A stretch of 64,000 bases of DNA, taken from NCBI RefSeq assembly GCF_000407565.1, contig NZ_ASWI01000004.1:390001-454000 (forward strand). The letters run 5' to 3'. The DNA is from Enterococcus cecorum DSM 20682 = ATCC 43198 (GTDB lineage: Bacteria > Bacillota > Bacilli > Lactobacillales > Enterococcaceae). Under the pieces are notes generated by a model. That model was not told the DNA's origin. It saw nothing but the letters and a program-made list of their open reading frames with translations, and ran no database searches. Made by a program: the position numbers and the translations under genes. Positions 17,303-26,303 of this stretch are shown one piece after another (the stretch's first letter is position 1; each line of letters opens with the position of its first letter).

Positions 17303-18121
17303 ATGCCTAAAGCAACATATATGTATTGGCAAAAACGATTTGATAGAGAAAATCCTGACAAAGAACTTGAAGAAAAAATCCAAGAAATCCGTAAGAATAA
17401 TAAGGATTACGGATATCGTAGAATACATGGAGAGCTTCATAATCAGGGATATCTCATCAACAAAAAGAAGGTTCAGCGAATAGTTCAAAAACTTGGCTTG
17501 CAGGTGACATCCTACACACGCAAAAGTAGGAAATATAGTTCCTATAAGGGCAGGATTGGTACCATTGCACCCAACAGAATTCGCAGACGCTTTAATACGC
17601 ACATACCCCATCAAAAAATCACAACGGATACGACTGAATTTAAGTATTATGAAGTTGATGTCAAAGGACATATGACAATGCATAAGCTGTATTTAGATCC
17701 ATTTATGGATATGTGTAATGGAGAAATACTAAGTTACAGCATCGATAAGAAACCTTCAGCAAAGAATGTAATGAATGCCTTGGATAAAGCCATTGAAATC
17801 ACTTCAGACTGCCCTTATAGACGAACATTCCATTCTGACCAGGGTTGGGCATACCAGATGAAGGCATACTCTCACAGGCTAAAAGAAGAACGAATATTTC
17901 AAAGCATGTCTCGAAAGGGCAACTGTCTAGATAATTCCGTAATGGAGAATTTCTTCGGTCTGCTTAAGCAAGAGATATACTATGGTGTTACTTACTATAG
18001 CTATGAGGAATTAAAAATGGAAATAGAACGATTTATAAAGTATTATAATGAACAACGAATAAAAGAAAAGTTAGGATGGATGAGTCCTGTTCAATATAGG
18101 CTCCATCTTTTAGCTGCATAA
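17303..18121 (+). CDS. IS3-family OrfB (DDE transposase domain)
   Basis: The rve-type integrase core. The DDE signature is visible as TTDTTEFKY, then FHSDQGWAYQ and the Glu in NSVMENFFGLLKQEIYY. The frame lies -1 to orfA and stays open upstream to the six-A run, encoding a linker ending FKLKDLLSYTG. The active enzyme is therefore probably an OrfAB fusion made by frameshifting, and the ATG at 17303 need not be a real start. It appears intact. It differs from copy 2 at four residues. Confidence 0.9.
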   Translation: MPKATYMYWQKRFDRENPDKELEEKIQEIRKNNKDYGYRRIHGELHNQGYLINKKKVQRIVQKLGLQVTSYTRKSRKYSSYKGRIGTIAPNRIRRRFNTHIPHQKITTDTTEFKYYEVDVKGHMTMHKLYLDPFMDMCNGEILSYSIDKKPSAKNVMNALDKAIEITSDCPYRRTFHSDQGWAYQMKAYSHRLKEERIFQSMSRKGNCLDNSVMENFFGLLKQEIYYGVTYYSYEELKMEIERFIKYYNEQRIKEKLGWMSPVQYRLHLLAA

Positions 18122-18204
18122 TGAAAACGAGACGACCGGAGTCGTCTCGTAAAAAAGTCTAACTTTTGGGGGTCACCTCACGTTAAATTCCTGACCTCTT
18201 ATTA

Positions 18205-19884
18205 TTATTTATCTGGTGTCATAATCATTACTAAAATCATCGGACTACGACGTGTTTTTTCGTATAAATAAGGCTCAATGGCATCAGTTAGGATTTCACG
18301 TAATTGATGCTCACTTATTTCACCTTCTTGATTGAAGGCGTCCATTAATGCATCATACAGAATACCTTGCGCCTCATTAATCATTTCTCCAGATTCACGC
18401 ATATAAATAAAGCCACGTGATAAGATATCTGGTCCAGCTAGCAATTCACGTTTTTCTAAGTCTACCGTTACAACTATAAGGACTAATCCTTCTTCAGAGA
18501 GAATTTGACGATCACGTAAAACTACATTACCGATATCCCCAATCCCACTACCATCAACATAGACATCACCTGCGTGGAAGTGACCAGCAAGTCGTGCGCT
18601 ATCACTAGTTAAAGCGAGCATATCGCCATTTTCCATAATGAAACAATTCTCTTTTGGAACGCCGGTTGCTTGGGCTAATTGTGTATGAATTTTTAACATA
18701 CGAAATTCACCATGAACAGGCATAAAGAATTTTGGTTTCATCAAGCGTAACATTAATTTTTGCTCTTCTTGACCACCATGACCAGAAGTATGAATATTAC
18801 TTAATTTACCATGGATGACATTTGCACCTGCTTCAAGTAGTAAATTAATTAAATGATTGACGCTAGTTGTGTTTCCTGGGATAGGAGAACTAGAAAAGAT
18901 GACCGTATCATCAGGATGAATACTGATTTGGCGATGTGTACCGTTTGCGATACGACTTAAGGCTGCCATCGGTTCACCTTGAGAGCCGGTACATAAAATC
19001 ATTGTTTGATTGGCTGGTAATTGATTTAATTCACTCGCATCAATAAAGGTACCTTTAGGAACTTTGATATAGCCTAATTTTTGACCATTTACGATGGCAT
19101 TTTCCATACTGCGACCAAAAACGGCAATTTTTCGTCCAGTGGCTACTGCAGCATCAGCAGCTTGTTGTAAACGGAAAATATTAGAAGCAAAACTTGCGAA
19201 AATAATTCGACCTTCAATTTTTTCAACGATTTTAATAATTGAATCACCAATGGTACGCTCTGATTTGGTAAAAGCTGGGATTTCAGCGTTGGTGCTATCA
19301 GAAAGTAGGCAAAGCACACCTTCTTCACCAATTTTAGCCATGCGATGTAAGTTTGCAGGTTCACCCACAGGCGTAAAGTCAAATTTAAAGTCACCTGTAG
19401 CCACAATGTTTCCAGACGGTGTTTTTACAACGACACCAAGCGCATCTGGGATACTATGGGTTGTTCTAAAAAAGCTAACAGAGGTTTTTCTGAATCGTAA
19501 TACAGTATCTTCATTAATCTCAGTTAACTTGGCATCTCTTAACAAGCCGTGTTCTTCGAGTTTGTTGGTAATTAATGCTAAAGCCAGTGGTCCCGCATAA
19601 ATAGGAATATTGGCTTGACGTAATAGGTAAGGAATACCGCCAATATGATCTTCGTGACCATGAGTGATAATTAAACCTTTTACCTTTTGGATGTTTTGAA
19701 CGATGTAGCTGTAATCAGAAATGACATAATCAATGCCAAGAAGCTCATCTTCAGGGAATTTAATTCCGGCATCTATCAAAAGAATCTCATCTTGGAATTG
19801 CACCCCATAACAGTTTTTTCCGATTTCACCTAAGCCACCAATCGCAAAAACACCTGTTTCATTGTTTTTAAGATTGACTTTCAT
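18205..19884 (-). CDS. rnjA: Ribonuclease J1
   Basis: A 559-residue metallo-beta-lactamase/beta-CASP ribonuclease with endonuclease and 5'-3' exonuclease activity, a core enzyme of mRNA decay and rRNA maturation in Firmicutes. The zinc motif HGHEDHIGG stands near residue 74, [11 protein letters not shown] and [10 protein letters not shown] follow, and the C-terminal domain is present at full length. Its start codon is one base after the stop of rpoY, so the two are translationally linked. Its 3' end faces radC across the interrupted terminator. Confidence 0.95.
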   Translation of the reverse strand: MKVNLKNNETGVFAIGGLGEIGKNCYGVQFQDEILLIDAGIKFPEDELLGIDYVISDYSYIVQNIQKVKGLIITHGHEDHIGGIPYLLRQANIPIYAGPLALALITNKLEEHGLLRDAKLTEINEDTVLRFRKTSVSFFRTTHSIPDALGVVVKTPSGNIVATGDFKFDFTPVGEPANLHRMAKIGEEGVLCLLSDSTNAEIPAFTKSERTIGDSIIKIVEKIEGRIIFASFASNIFRLQQAADAAVATGRKIAVFGRSMENAIVNGQKLGYIKVPKGTFIDASELNQLPANQTMILCTGSQGEPMAALSRIANGTHRQISIHPDDTVIFSSSPIPGNTTSVNHLINLLLEAGANVIHGKLSNIHTSGHGGQEEQKLMLRLMKPKFFMPVHGEFRMLKIHTQLAQATGVPKENCFIMENGDMLALTSDSARLAGHFHAGDVYVDGSGIGDIGNVVLRDRQILSEEGLVLIVVTVDLEKRELLAGPDILSRGFIYMRESGEMINEAQGILYDALMDAFNQEGEISEHQLREILTDAIEPYLYEKTRRSPMILVMIMTPDK

Positions 19885-19885
19885 C

Positions 19886-20098
19886 TTAAAACTCCATCAA
19901 TTTGAAGTCAGCATTTTCTTGTTCGTAAGCTAAATGATTGCCTTCTAATAATTGAATGTATTCAATATTGTATGGGGTATGGTCTTCAATTAGTTGACGA
20001 GCAGTTACTTCGCTATCAGCTTCAAGATAAAGTGCTCTTGTTTGTTCTCTTTTTGGATTACGATCTTTCGTTTCTTGATAAAATACTTTGTAAATCAT
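19886..20098 (-). CDS. rpoY: RNA polymerase epsilon subunit RpoY
   Basis: A 70-residue protein (DUF1447/YkzG family) that binds the RNA polymerase core in Firmicutes. It begins [20 protein letters not shown] and ends in an acidic tail. The ATG at 20098 is preceded by AAAGGAG; an upstream GTG/TTG frame adds ten residues without support. The pairing rpoY-rnjA is conserved in Bacilli. Its long leader holds short inverted repeats. Confidence 0.92.
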   Translation of the reverse strand: MIYKVFYQETKDRNPKREQTRALYLEADSEVTARQLIEDHTPYNIEYIQLLEGNHLAYEQENADFKLMEF

Positions 20099-20119
20099 GA
20101 ATAATCTCCTTTGTTCTAT

Positions 20120-20254
20120 TTTAAGCACAAGGCTTTATTTTTTTCTGAAAGTCATTGTTCCATCTGCTAGCAACGGGGCTAGTAGAATTGAAAGTCTCGT
20201 ATTCACTTTCAACAAAGACTTTGGTTTCGTTTTGCACTAATAATTATTTTACCA
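20120..20254 (-). promoter_or_regulatory. Promoter and structured leader of rpoY-rnjA
   Basis: An extended -10 (TGGTAAAAT on the minus strand, 20246-20254) gives a leader of about 140 bases. In it GAAAGT...ACTTTC and CTAG...CTAG form short hairpins, and ACTTTCA recurs three times in one orientation or the other. No full terminator is visible, so attenuation is only a possibility. Confidence 0.45.
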
Positions 20255-20305
20255 TACAAATAAAAATAAGTATAGGAACTAAGGCTTAATGTCTGAAAAT
20301 CTTTA

Positions 20306-20341
20306 AAAGAAAAACGACTCCAGAAAAATCAATAGGAGTCG
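20306..20341 (-). terminator. clpP terminator
   Basis: On the minus strand CGACTCC pairs with GGAGTCG (20315-20321 and 20335-20341), followed by TTTTTCTTTT. Confidence 0.85.
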
Positions 20342-20366
20342 CTTCAATAATTATTTAACGAATCAA

Positions 20367-20960
20367 TTATTTTAAGTTTTTGCTGCTAACCATAATTTCA
20401 TCAATCAAACCATAATCTTTGGCTTCTTGTGCTGTCATAAAGTTGTCGCGATCAGTGTCTTTTTCGATAACCTCAATTGGTTGACCAGTACGTTCTGCTA
20501 AAATTTTATTTAAGCGTTCACGTGTCTTTAAGATATGACGGGCAGCAATTTCAATTTCAGTTGCTTGTCCTTGCGCTCCGCCTAGTGGTTGGTGAATCAT
20601 AATTTCTGCATTAGGTAAAGCAAAACGTTTTCCTTTAGTACCAGCTGTTAGTAAGAAACTACCCATAGAGGCAGCCATACCCATAACGATGGTTTGGACA
20701 TCTGCTTTAACAAAGTTCATGGTATCGTAAATAGCTAAACCAGCAGTTACACTACCACCAGGTGAATTGATGTAAAGGTAGATATCTTTTTCAGAATCTT
20801 GGGCATCTAAGAATAATAATTGAGAGATAATTGAGTTGGCTAAATCATCTGTAACCGGTCCACTTAACATAATGATACGGTCTTTTAATAGGCGAGAGTA
20901 AATATCATAAGCACGTTCGCCACGAGATGATTGTTCGATAACTGTAGGAATTAAATTCAT
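20367..20960 (-). CDS. clpP: ATP-dependent Clp protease proteolytic subunit
   Basis: A 197-residue serine protease that forms the tetradecameric chamber used by ClpX, ClpC and ClpE. The catalytic triad reads Ser98 (GMAASMGSF), His123 (MIHQPLGG) and Asp172 (TDRDNFM). The ATG at 20960 fits AAGGAGG and the usual [11 protein letters not shown]-terminus. A CtsR operator overlaps its promoter, so it belongs to the class III heat-shock regulon. Confidence 0.96.
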   Translation of the reverse strand: MNLIPTVIEQSSRGERAYDIYSRLLKDRIIMLSGPVTDDLANSIISQLLFLDAQDSEKDIYLYINSPGGSVTAGLAIYDTMNFVKADVQTIVMGMAASMGSFLLTAGTKGKRFALPNAEIMIHQPLGGAQGQATEIEIAARHILKTRERLNKILAERTGQPIEVIEKDTDRDNFMTAQEAKDYGLIDEIMVSSKNLK

Positions 20961-21051
20961 CCTAGCATCCTCCTTCATAACGAAAAAAATCGTTGTTCAT
21001 AAATTCATTTACCTTATTTTAGCAAATCTTTTGGTAAATTGCTAATATGAA

Positions 21052-21079
21052 GTATACACTTTTGGTCAATAAAGGTCAA
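21052..21079 (-). promoter_or_regulatory. clpP promoter
   Basis: On the minus strand TTGACC (21074-21079) and TATACT (21052-21057), spaced 16 bases. The -35 box is part of the CtsR heptad repeat. Confidence 0.7.
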
Positions 21080-21080
21080 A
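21064..21080 (-). promoter_or_regulatory. CtsR operator of clpP
   Basis: Direct heptads GGTCAAT and GGTCAAA, read on the plus strand, with a 3-base spacer; consensus is RGTCAAA-NAN-RGTCAAA. One mismatch in the first heptad. It covers the -35 box, as expected for repression by CtsR. Confidence 0.85.
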
Positions 21081-21090
21081 CAAATTGCTT

Positions 21091-21119
21091 TTGGTGAAAT
21101 TATCGCTTTATGCTATAAT
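21091..21119 (+). promoter_or_regulatory. Promoter of the 21158 membrane-protein gene
   Basis: TTGGTG (21091-21096), 17-base spacer, TATAAT (21114-21119) with a TGC extension. It probably also drives miaA and hflX. Confidence 0.65.
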
Positions 21120-21157
21120 TAGTTTTAGAATCAATCAGAAAAAAGAGGATAGATAAA

Positions 21158-21691
21158 ATGAAATGGATTGCTTTTAATGAAGTTATTTCTGCTTTTATTG
21201 GCGTTATTTTAGGGGCGGTGATTGTCTTAATTACCAATAGCTTACGAGTAAGATATGACGAAGCGCGCCAAGTCAAGATGCGGATGCTTGAACACAAAGT
21301 CAAAGAAATTGAATTATTAGTATTGTTGAATAAAAAAATTTGCGAATTACTTGAAAAACGTGTAATGATGATGGATAAGTATGTTAGCTTTGATGCTTTT
21401 GATGATTGCTATATCACCATTGATGATTATGTTTATTTACAATCGTTTGCTTCATCTAATAGCTTTTACTTACCAAATCATATTTTAGATGAATTTTTCC
21501 AAAAGATTGCAACTAGAAAAGTGGTTTTAACACCGGAAGAAACTGTCCAATTTGGCGCCTATGCTTATAAAGGTGGTCGTGTGGTTTTAGAGCAATTTTC
21601 AGATGAATTAACTGAATTAATTTATGAACGCAAAATTCAAATGAAACAATTGACAGATAAACCACTCGCTTATTTTTCAAAAACATTATAA
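21158..21691 (+). CDS. Conserved hypothetical membrane-anchored protein
   Basis: A 177-residue protein not recognised as a named family. One N-terminal hydrophobic helix (about residues 8-28, AFIGVILGAVIVLI) is followed by a basic, coiled-coil-like stretch (RVRYDEARQVKMRMLEHKVKEI) and a mixed cytoplasmic domain with no known motif. The ribosome site AGAGGAT is good. It starts the run leading to miaA (11-base gap) and hflX and probably shares their transcript. A role in envelope or RNA-related housekeeping would only be a guess from context. Confidence 0.75.
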   Translation: MKWIAFNEVISAFIGVILGAVIVLITNSLRVRYDEARQVKMRMLEHKVKEIELLVLLNKKICELLEKRVMMMDKYVSFDAFDDCYITIDDYVYLQSFASSNSFYLPNHILDEFFQKIATRKVVLTPEETVQFGAYAYKGGRVVLEQFSDELTELIYERKIQMKQLTDKPLAYFSKTL

Positions 21692-21702
21692 AGGAAAGTG
21701 GA

Positions 21703-22614
21703 ATGGAAAAAATTATTGTCATAGCAGGGCCTACTGCGGTGGGAAAAACTGCACTTAGTATTGAGTTAGCCCAAAAATTTAATGGGGAAATTATTAATGG
21801 CGATTCCATGCAAGTTTATAAAGGTCTAGATATTGGTACTGCTAAAGTCACCAGGGAAGAAATGGCAGGAATTATGCATCATTTGTTGAATATTAAAACG
21901 GTGGCTGAAGGCTTTAACGTGTCTGAATTCATTACCTTGGCAAAACAAAAAATTCAAGAGATTACTGCTCGTGGGCATTTACCGATTGTTGTTGGTGGCA
22001 CGGGACTCTATCTACAGGCTTTGATTGAAGATTATCAATTAGGAGCAAGGGAAGATACAGATGGTACGATTCGTCAAAAATATCAGGGGTTTGCTGATCA
22101 ATATGGGGATAAGGCATTATGGCAAGAACTAGCGCGCGTTGATTCTTTGGCTGCTGAAAAGATTGATTACCATAATGTGCGCAAGGTGATTCGTGCGTTG
22201 GAAGTTTTTGAACTGACTAATAATAGTATTTTTGCGCAACAAGACAATGAAGCGATTTTTGATACATTTGGCATTTGCTTAAATACTGAGCGGACTTTAT
22301 TATATGAGCGAATCAATAAACGAGTCGAAATCATGATGCAGTCAGGTTTGGAGCAAGAAGCCCGTTTTATTCTAGATTATCCAGATAGTCAAGCTGCTAA
22401 AGGAATTGGCTATAAAGAGTTTTTGCCGTATTTTAATGGTAAAGCTAGCTTAGAGGAAGTGATTGCAACTATCCAACAAAATTCTAGAAGATATGCCAAG
22501 CGCCAATTAACCTGGTTTAGAAATCGCATGGACTTAAAATGGATGGACTTAGTGTTACATCCAGAGAATTTAACTGACTTAGAATTAGCAATAAGTGATT
22601 GGTTAAGTAAATAA
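21703..22614 (+). CDS. miaA: tRNA dimethylallyltransferase MiaA
   Basis: A 303-residue enzyme that adds an isopentenyl group to A37 of tRNAs reading UNN codons. The P-loop GPTAVGKT is at residues 8-15, DSMQVYKGLDIGTAK binds tRNA and prenyl substrate, and GGTGLYLQALI follows near residue 92. Start ATG after AAAGGAAAG. It is followed 23 bases later by hflX, the usual bacterial pairing. Confidence 0.94.
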   Translation: MEKIIVIAGPTAVGKTALSIELAQKFNGEIINGDSMQVYKGLDIGTAKVTREEMAGIMHHLLNIKTVAEGFNVSEFITLAKQKIQEITARGHLPIVVGGTGLYLQALIEDYQLGAREDTDGTIRQKYQGFADQYGDKALWQELARVDSLAAEKIDYHNVRKVIRALEVFELTNNSIFAQQDNEAIFDTFGICLNTERTLLYERINKRVEIMMQSGLEQEARFILDYPDSQAAKGIGYKEFLPYFNGKASLEEVIATIQQNSRRYAKRQLTWFRNRMDLKWMDLVLHPENLTDLELAISDWLSK

Positions 22615-22637
22615 TAGAGATATGAGAGGTGAATCAA

Positions 22638-23852
22638 ATGCCTGAACAAGAAAAAGATAAAGTCATTTTAGTCGGTGTGGAAACGGAAGAAAACTTTGCT
22701 ATTTTTGACACATCGATGGACGAATTACGCGGTTTAACGAAAACAGCAGACGGCGAAATCGTTTTTATTTTGAAACAAAAACGACCACAAGTTGATCGTC
22801 AAACTATTCTAGGTAAAGGAAAATTAGCAGAACTCAAACAACTCATTGATGCTTACGAAGCCAATTTAGTCATCTTTAATCATGAGTTAACGCCACGTCA
22901 AGGAAAAATACTGACCGAAGAACTAGGGGTGAGAGTCCTTGATCGTGTGCAATTGATTCTTGATATTTTTGCAATTCGTGCACGCTCAAAAGAAGGAAAA
23001 TTACAAGTCTCTCTTGCTCAATTAGAGTATTTATTACCACGTTTAACTGGGATGGGTGCTTCCATGTCACGTTTAGGCGGGGGGATTGGGACGCGTGGTC
23101 CTGGTGAAACAAAACTAGAAGTCGATCGAAGGCATATTCGCAATAAAATTACCCAAATTAGAAATGAACTAAAAGAAGTCGAGCAACATCGGGAACGTAC
23201 AAGAGAACAACGTAAAAATAAACGAGTCTATCAAATTGGTTTGATAGGTTATACAAACGCTGGTAAATCAACAATTATGAATATACTAACGACAGCTAAT
23301 ACGTACGAACAAGACCAACTTTTCGCTACTTTAGATCCACTAACAAAAAAATGGCGACTTCCAGAAGGGTTTGAAATGACCATTACAGATACAGTAGGTT
23401 TTATTCAAGATTTACCAACGCAATTAATCGATGCCTTCCAATCAACGCTTGAAGAAAGTAAGTCTATGGATTTTCTATTGCATGTTGTGGATGCACATGC
23501 CAAAGACCGTTTATTACACGAAAAAACAGTGTTTGATCTAATGCAACAACTAGAGATAATCGATACCCCAGTATTAACCGTCTATAATAAAGCCGACTTG
23601 ATGAAAGAAGAGGATTTTGTACCGACCTTATTCCCAAATGTTTGTATCTCAGCAAAAAGCAGCAAGGGAAAAGAAGCCTTAATTCAAGCTATAAAGCAAC
23701 AGTTAATGGAACAATTCGAGCCTTATATGGTTGAATTGGCAGATAATCAAGCAAGCGAAATTTATAAATATAAGCGTGAAACAATTGTGACTTCACAAAA
23801 TTATGATGAGTCCAAACGAAAATATATTATATGTGGTTTTAGTCCCAAATAA
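22638..23852 (+). CDS. hflX: Ribosome-associated GTPase HflX
   Basis: A 404-residue GTPase that binds the 50S subunit and rescues stalled or heat-damaged ribosomes. The N-terminal HflX domain includes the glycine-rich MGASMSRLGGGIGTRGPGE segment, followed by a coiled coil and the G domain with GYTNAGKS (G1), DTVGF (G3) and NKAD (G4). The ATG at 22638 is preceded by GAGAGGTG. It is the last gene of this run and ends in a clear terminator. Confidence 0.94.
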   Translation: MPEQEKDKVILVGVETEENFAIFDTSMDELRGLTKTADGEIVFILKQKRPQVDRQTILGKGKLAELKQLIDAYEANLVIFNHELTPRQGKILTEELGVRVLDRVQLILDIFAIRARSKEGKLQVSLAQLEYLLPRLTGMGASMSRLGGGIGTRGPGETKLEVDRRHIRNKITQIRNELKEVEQHRERTREQRKNKRVYQIGLIGYTNAGKSTIMNILTTANTYEQDQLFATLDPLTKKWRLPEGFEMTITDTVGFIQDLPTQLIDAFQSTLEESKSMDFLLHVVDAHAKDRLLHEKTVFDLMQQLEIIDTPVLTVYNKADLMKEEDFVPTLFPNVCISAKSSKGKEALIQAIKQQLMEQFEPYMVELADNQASEIYKYKRETIVTSQNYDESKRKYIICGFSPK

Positions 23853-23858
23853 TTGCTT

Positions 23859-23898
23859 AACCAGAAACGGAACCTGTAAGCCGATTTCTGGTTTTTTA
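23859..23898 (+). terminator. hflX terminator
   Basis: AACCAGAAACGG (23859-23870) pairs with CCGATTTCTGGTT (23881-23893) with a one-base bulge, then TTTTATT. Confidence 0.85.
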
Positions 23899-23984
23899 TT
23901 GTATTTGATGAACATTCTAAATGGTATATACAGATAATGTTCAATATTTAAAGCTTTTATTTATTTTATTTTAAAAATTCCTTT

Positions 23985-24004
23985 GTTGATAAATGTTGAT
24001 AAAT
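23985..24004 (+). repeat. Tandem 10-bp repeat upstream of glnR
   Basis: GTTGATAAAT twice in direct tandem. An inverted repeat GAACATT (23910-23916) / AATGTTC (23936-23942) lies further upstream. Both sit in the 290-base AT-rich gap before glnR. No known regulator site was matched. Confidence 0.5.
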
Positions 24005-24040
24005 CAATACTTATTAAGTTTTTTGAAAAAATTTATTACA

Positions 24041-24057
24041 TGTAAGGTTTTCTAACA
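24041..24057 (+). promoter_or_regulatory. GlnR operator
   Basis: TGTAAGGTTTTCTAACA fits the GlnR/TnrA consensus TGTNA-N7-TNACA at every fixed position. It ends 7 bases before the -35 box of glnRA, so GlnR should repress its own operon when nitrogen is plentiful. Confidence 0.85.
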
Positions 24058-24064
24058 TATGAGG

Positions 24065-24093
24065 TTGACAACTATTTCCGAACTTGGTATAGT
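24065..24093 (+). promoter_or_regulatory. Promoter of glnRA
   Basis: Perfect TTGACA (24065-24070), 17-base spacer, TATAGT (24088-24093). Start of transcription expected near 24100. Confidence 0.85.
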
Positions 24094-24144
24094 ATGGATA
24101 AGTTTTCAGAATATACTAACAAAACGAAAGCGAGGAGGAATTGG

Positions 24145-24525
24145 ATGGGAGAAAAAGAATTACGCAAGAGCCTGTCTGTTTTTCCGATTGGCACAGTGAT
24201 GAAGTTGACGGATCTGTCAGCTAGACAAATTCGTTACTATGAAGAACAAGGGCTAATTAAGCCACAACGTAGTGAGGGGAACCGTCGCTTGTTTTCATTA
24301 AATGACATCGATGTTTTGTTAGAAATTAAAGATTACTTAGCAGATGGCTTAAATATGGCTGGTATTAAGCGAATGTATGAACTAAAACAAAAAGAAAAGC
24401 AAGCAGAAAAAGTCAAGAAGCCACTTACTGATAAAGATGTCAGAAGAATTTTTTATGATGAAATGATGACACAAAGTCGTTTAAATCAACAACATCCATA
24501 TCGGCAGAACAATCGTATGTTGTGA
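24145..24525 (+). CDS. glnR: Nitrogen regulator GlnR
   Basis: A 126-residue MerR-family repressor. The N-terminal winged helix holds GTVMKLTDLSARQIRYYEEQ and GNRRLFS. The C-terminal tail is the segment that lets feedback-inhibited glutamine synthetase activate GlnR in Bacilli. ATG 24145 is chosen with GAGGAGG 6 bases upstream; a frame from 24094 would begin next to the -10 box. It is co-transcribed with glnA, 43 bases downstream. Confidence 0.93.
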   Translation: MGEKELRKSLSVFPIGTVMKLTDLSARQIRYYEEQGLIKPQRSEGNRRLFSLNDIDVLLEIKDYLADGLNMAGIKRMYELKQKEKQAEKVKKPLTDKDVRRIFYDEMMTQSRLNQQHPYRQNNRML

Positions 24526-24568
24526 TGCTGTGGAAATAAAATGAGTAGAAAAATAAAGGCGGGATATT

Positions 24569-25909
24569 ATGGCAAAAGTAAATTATACTGTAGAAGATAT
24601 CAAACGCATCGCTAAAGACGAAAATGTACGTTTCTTACGCTTGATGTTTACAGATATCATGGGTACAATCAAAAACGTTGAAGTTCCAGTAAGTCAATTA
24701 AACAAAGTATTAGAAAACAAAATGATGTTCGACGGTTCATCTATTGAAGGTTTCGTACGTATTGAAGAAAGTGATATGTATTTATATCCAGATTTATCAA
24801 CATGGATGATCTTCCCATGGGAAAGTGAACACGGAAAAGTAGCTCGTTTAATCTGTGATATTTATAATCCAGATGGTACGCCGTTTGCTGGTGACCCTCG
24901 TGGTAACTTAAAACGTGCCTTAAAACACATGCAAGAAATGGGCTTCACAGCATTTAACTTAGGTCCTGAACCAGAATTCTTCTTATTCAAACTTGATGAA
25001 GATGGAAAAGTAACGAAGACATTGAACGATAAAGGTGGTTATTTTGACTTTGCACCAACCGATTTAGGTGAAAATTGCCGTCGTGATATTGTGTTAGAGT
25101 TAGAAAGTTTAGGATTTGAAGTAGAAGCATCTCACCACGAAGTAGCACCTGGTCAACATGAAATTGACTTCAAATATGCTGATGTTATCGAAGCTTGTGA
25201 TAATATCCAAACCTTCAAATTAGTGGTGAAAACAATTGCTCGTAAACATGGCTTACATGCAACGTTTATGCCAAAACCTTTATTTGGTATCAATGGTTCA
25301 GGTATGCACTGTAATATGTCCTTATTCAAAGATAATCAAAATGTCTTTTTTGATCCAGAAGGTCCATTACAATTAAGTCAAACAGCTTATCATTTCCTAG
25401 GAGGATTAATCGAGCATGCTCGTGCTTACACAGCAGTATGTAACCCAACAGTTAACTCATACAAACGTTTAGTTCCTGGTTATGAAGCACCAGTATATGT
25501 AGCTTGGTCAGGTCGTAACCGTTCACCATTAATTCGTGTGCCAGAATCACGTGGTTTATCTACTCGTTTAGAATTACGTTCAGTAGACCCAGCTGCTAAC
25601 CCATATTTAGCAATGGCTGTATTATTAGAAGCTGGTTTAGATGGTATCACTCGTGAATTAACACCACCACCAGCAGTAGACCGCAATATCTACATCATGA
25701 ATGAAGAAGAACGCGCAGAAGCATTAATTAAAGATCTTCCTTCTACATTACACAATGCGATTAAAGAATTGCGTGTAGACCCTGTAATGGTAAATGCTTT
25801 AGGTCAACACATCTTCTCTAACTTTGTTGAAGCAAAACGTATGGAATGGGCATCATTCAGACAAACTGTTTCAGAATGGGAAAGAGAACAATACTTAGAA
25901 TTATATTAA
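24569..25909 (+). CDS. glnA: Glutamine synthetase, type I
   Basis: A 446-residue type I-alpha glutamine synthetase forming glutamine from glutamate, ammonia and ATP. It shows the beta-grasp start ([10 protein letters not shown]), the catalytic metal site (GPEPEFFLF) and the ATP region ([39 protein letters not shown]). The adenylylation insert of proteobacterial enzymes is absent, as in Bacilli, where control is by feedback and GlnR. Confidence 0.96.
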   Translation: MAKVNYTVEDIKRIAKDENVRFLRLMFTDIMGTIKNVEVPVSQLNKVLENKMMFDGSSIEGFVRIEESDMYLYPDLSTWMIFPWESEHGKVARLICDIYNPDGTPFAGDPRGNLKRALKHMQEMGFTAFNLGPEPEFFLFKLDEDGKVTKTLNDKGGYFDFAPTDLGENCRRDIVLELESLGFEVEASHHEVAPGQHEIDFKYADVIEACDNIQTFKLVVKTIARKHGLHATFMPKPLFGINGSGMHCNMSLFKDNQNVFFDPEGPLQLSQTAYHFLGGLIEHARAYTAVCNPTVNSYKRLVPGYEAPVYVAWSGRNRSPLIRVPESRGLSTRLELRSVDPAANPYLAMAVLLEAGLDGITRELTPPPAVDRNIYIMNEEERAEALIKDLPSTLHNAIKELRVDPVMVNALGQHIFSNFVEAKRMEWASFRQTVSEWEREQYLELY

Positions 25910-25917
25910 GATGAAAA

Positions 25918-25955
25918 TAAACCGTTGGGCACAAAGCTTCCAGCGGTTTATATTT
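25918..25955 (+). terminator. glnA terminator
   Basis: TAAACCGTTGG (25918-25928) pairs with CCAGCGGTTTA (25940-25950) with one T-G pair, then ATATTTTGATTTT. Confidence 0.8.
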
Positions 25956-25990
25956 TGATTTTAGCTATTAAGAGGGCAATGGAGGGCAAA

Positions 25991-26228
25991 ATGAAAAAAA
26001 GATATACTACAATAAGTGACTTTGGATGATTATATGATGTTTGTAAAGAATATGAGCGCATTTTTGGTGAAGGTAGCTTGCAACGTTGTATCGAATTTCT
26101 AAATAATCCAGCCTTTTCGTATAGAGAGGCTATCAAATGTGCAACTAAAACAGTTGAAGAGGCAGTCGAAAATGCATCAATCACTAAAACAAATGAGTGT
26201 CGAAGAATTTGAAGGAATCATTTTCTAA
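25991..26228 (+). pseudogene. Decayed small gene of unknown family
   Basis: After a good ribosome site (GGAGGG, 25981-25986), ATG opens a frame that reaches an in-frame TGA at 26027 after 12 codons, then stays open for 60 more codons (LYDVCKEYERIFGEGS...). A frame change near 26170 would join it to the segment ending MSVEEFEGIIF and a TAA at 26226-26228. The continuous coding-like reading across a stop and a shift suggests a recently broken gene of about 75 residues. I do not recognise the family. Confidence 0.5.
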
Positions 26229-26267
26229 AGAGCTGAGGAATTAATAAAGAAAATTTTCAGTAAGTAG

Positions 26268-26296
26268 TTGACATCTCTTGCTTGAGATTGTAGTAT
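26268..26296 (+). promoter_or_regulatory. Promoter of pyrG
   Basis: Perfect TTGACA (26268-26273), 17-base spacer, TAGTAT (26291-26296). The expected start is the GGGC at 26304-26307. Confidence 0.8.
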
Positions 26297-26303
26297 ATTG
26301 TTT

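Larger units (their letters stand above)
16644..18180 (+). mobile_element. IS3-family (IS150-like) insertion sequence, copy 1
   Basis: A 1537-bp element with 24-base terminal inverted repeats that begin with TG and share GACCCCCAAAAGTTAGAC at both ends (four mismatches near the tips). A 3-bp target duplication CGT flanks it (16641-16643 and 18181-18183), as is usual for the IS150 group. It carries orfA and orfB in the -1 relation. A 10-bp hairpin ACGAGACGAC/GTCGTCTCGT (18127-18150) lies after orfB and may block read-in transcription. The second copy is at 44656-46192 and has the same length. Confidence 0.93.
16632..18198. terminator. radC/rnjA intergenic terminator, split by the IS
   Basis: The bases flanking the IS form two halves of one hairpin: GAGATCAGG (16632-16640) and CCTGACCTC (18190-18198), complementary over nine bases with one A-C mismatch. 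They are flanked by AATAAAAA on the left and TTATTATTATTT on the right. Removing the IS and one copy of the CGT duplication leaves a 9-base loop. It lay between two converging genes, as a bidirectional terminator would. Confidence 0.6.

Noticed and set aside
17276-17683. Open frame of 135 codons on the minus strand, repeated at 45288-45695
   Set aside because: It lies fully opposite orfB of the IS and has no ribosome site; it is a shadow of the transposase and is duplicated only because the IS is.
19094-19600. 168-codon frame on the plus strand
   Set aside because: Opposite rnjA, whose motifs are all clear; no ribosome site and atypical Ser/Pro/Ala-rich translation.
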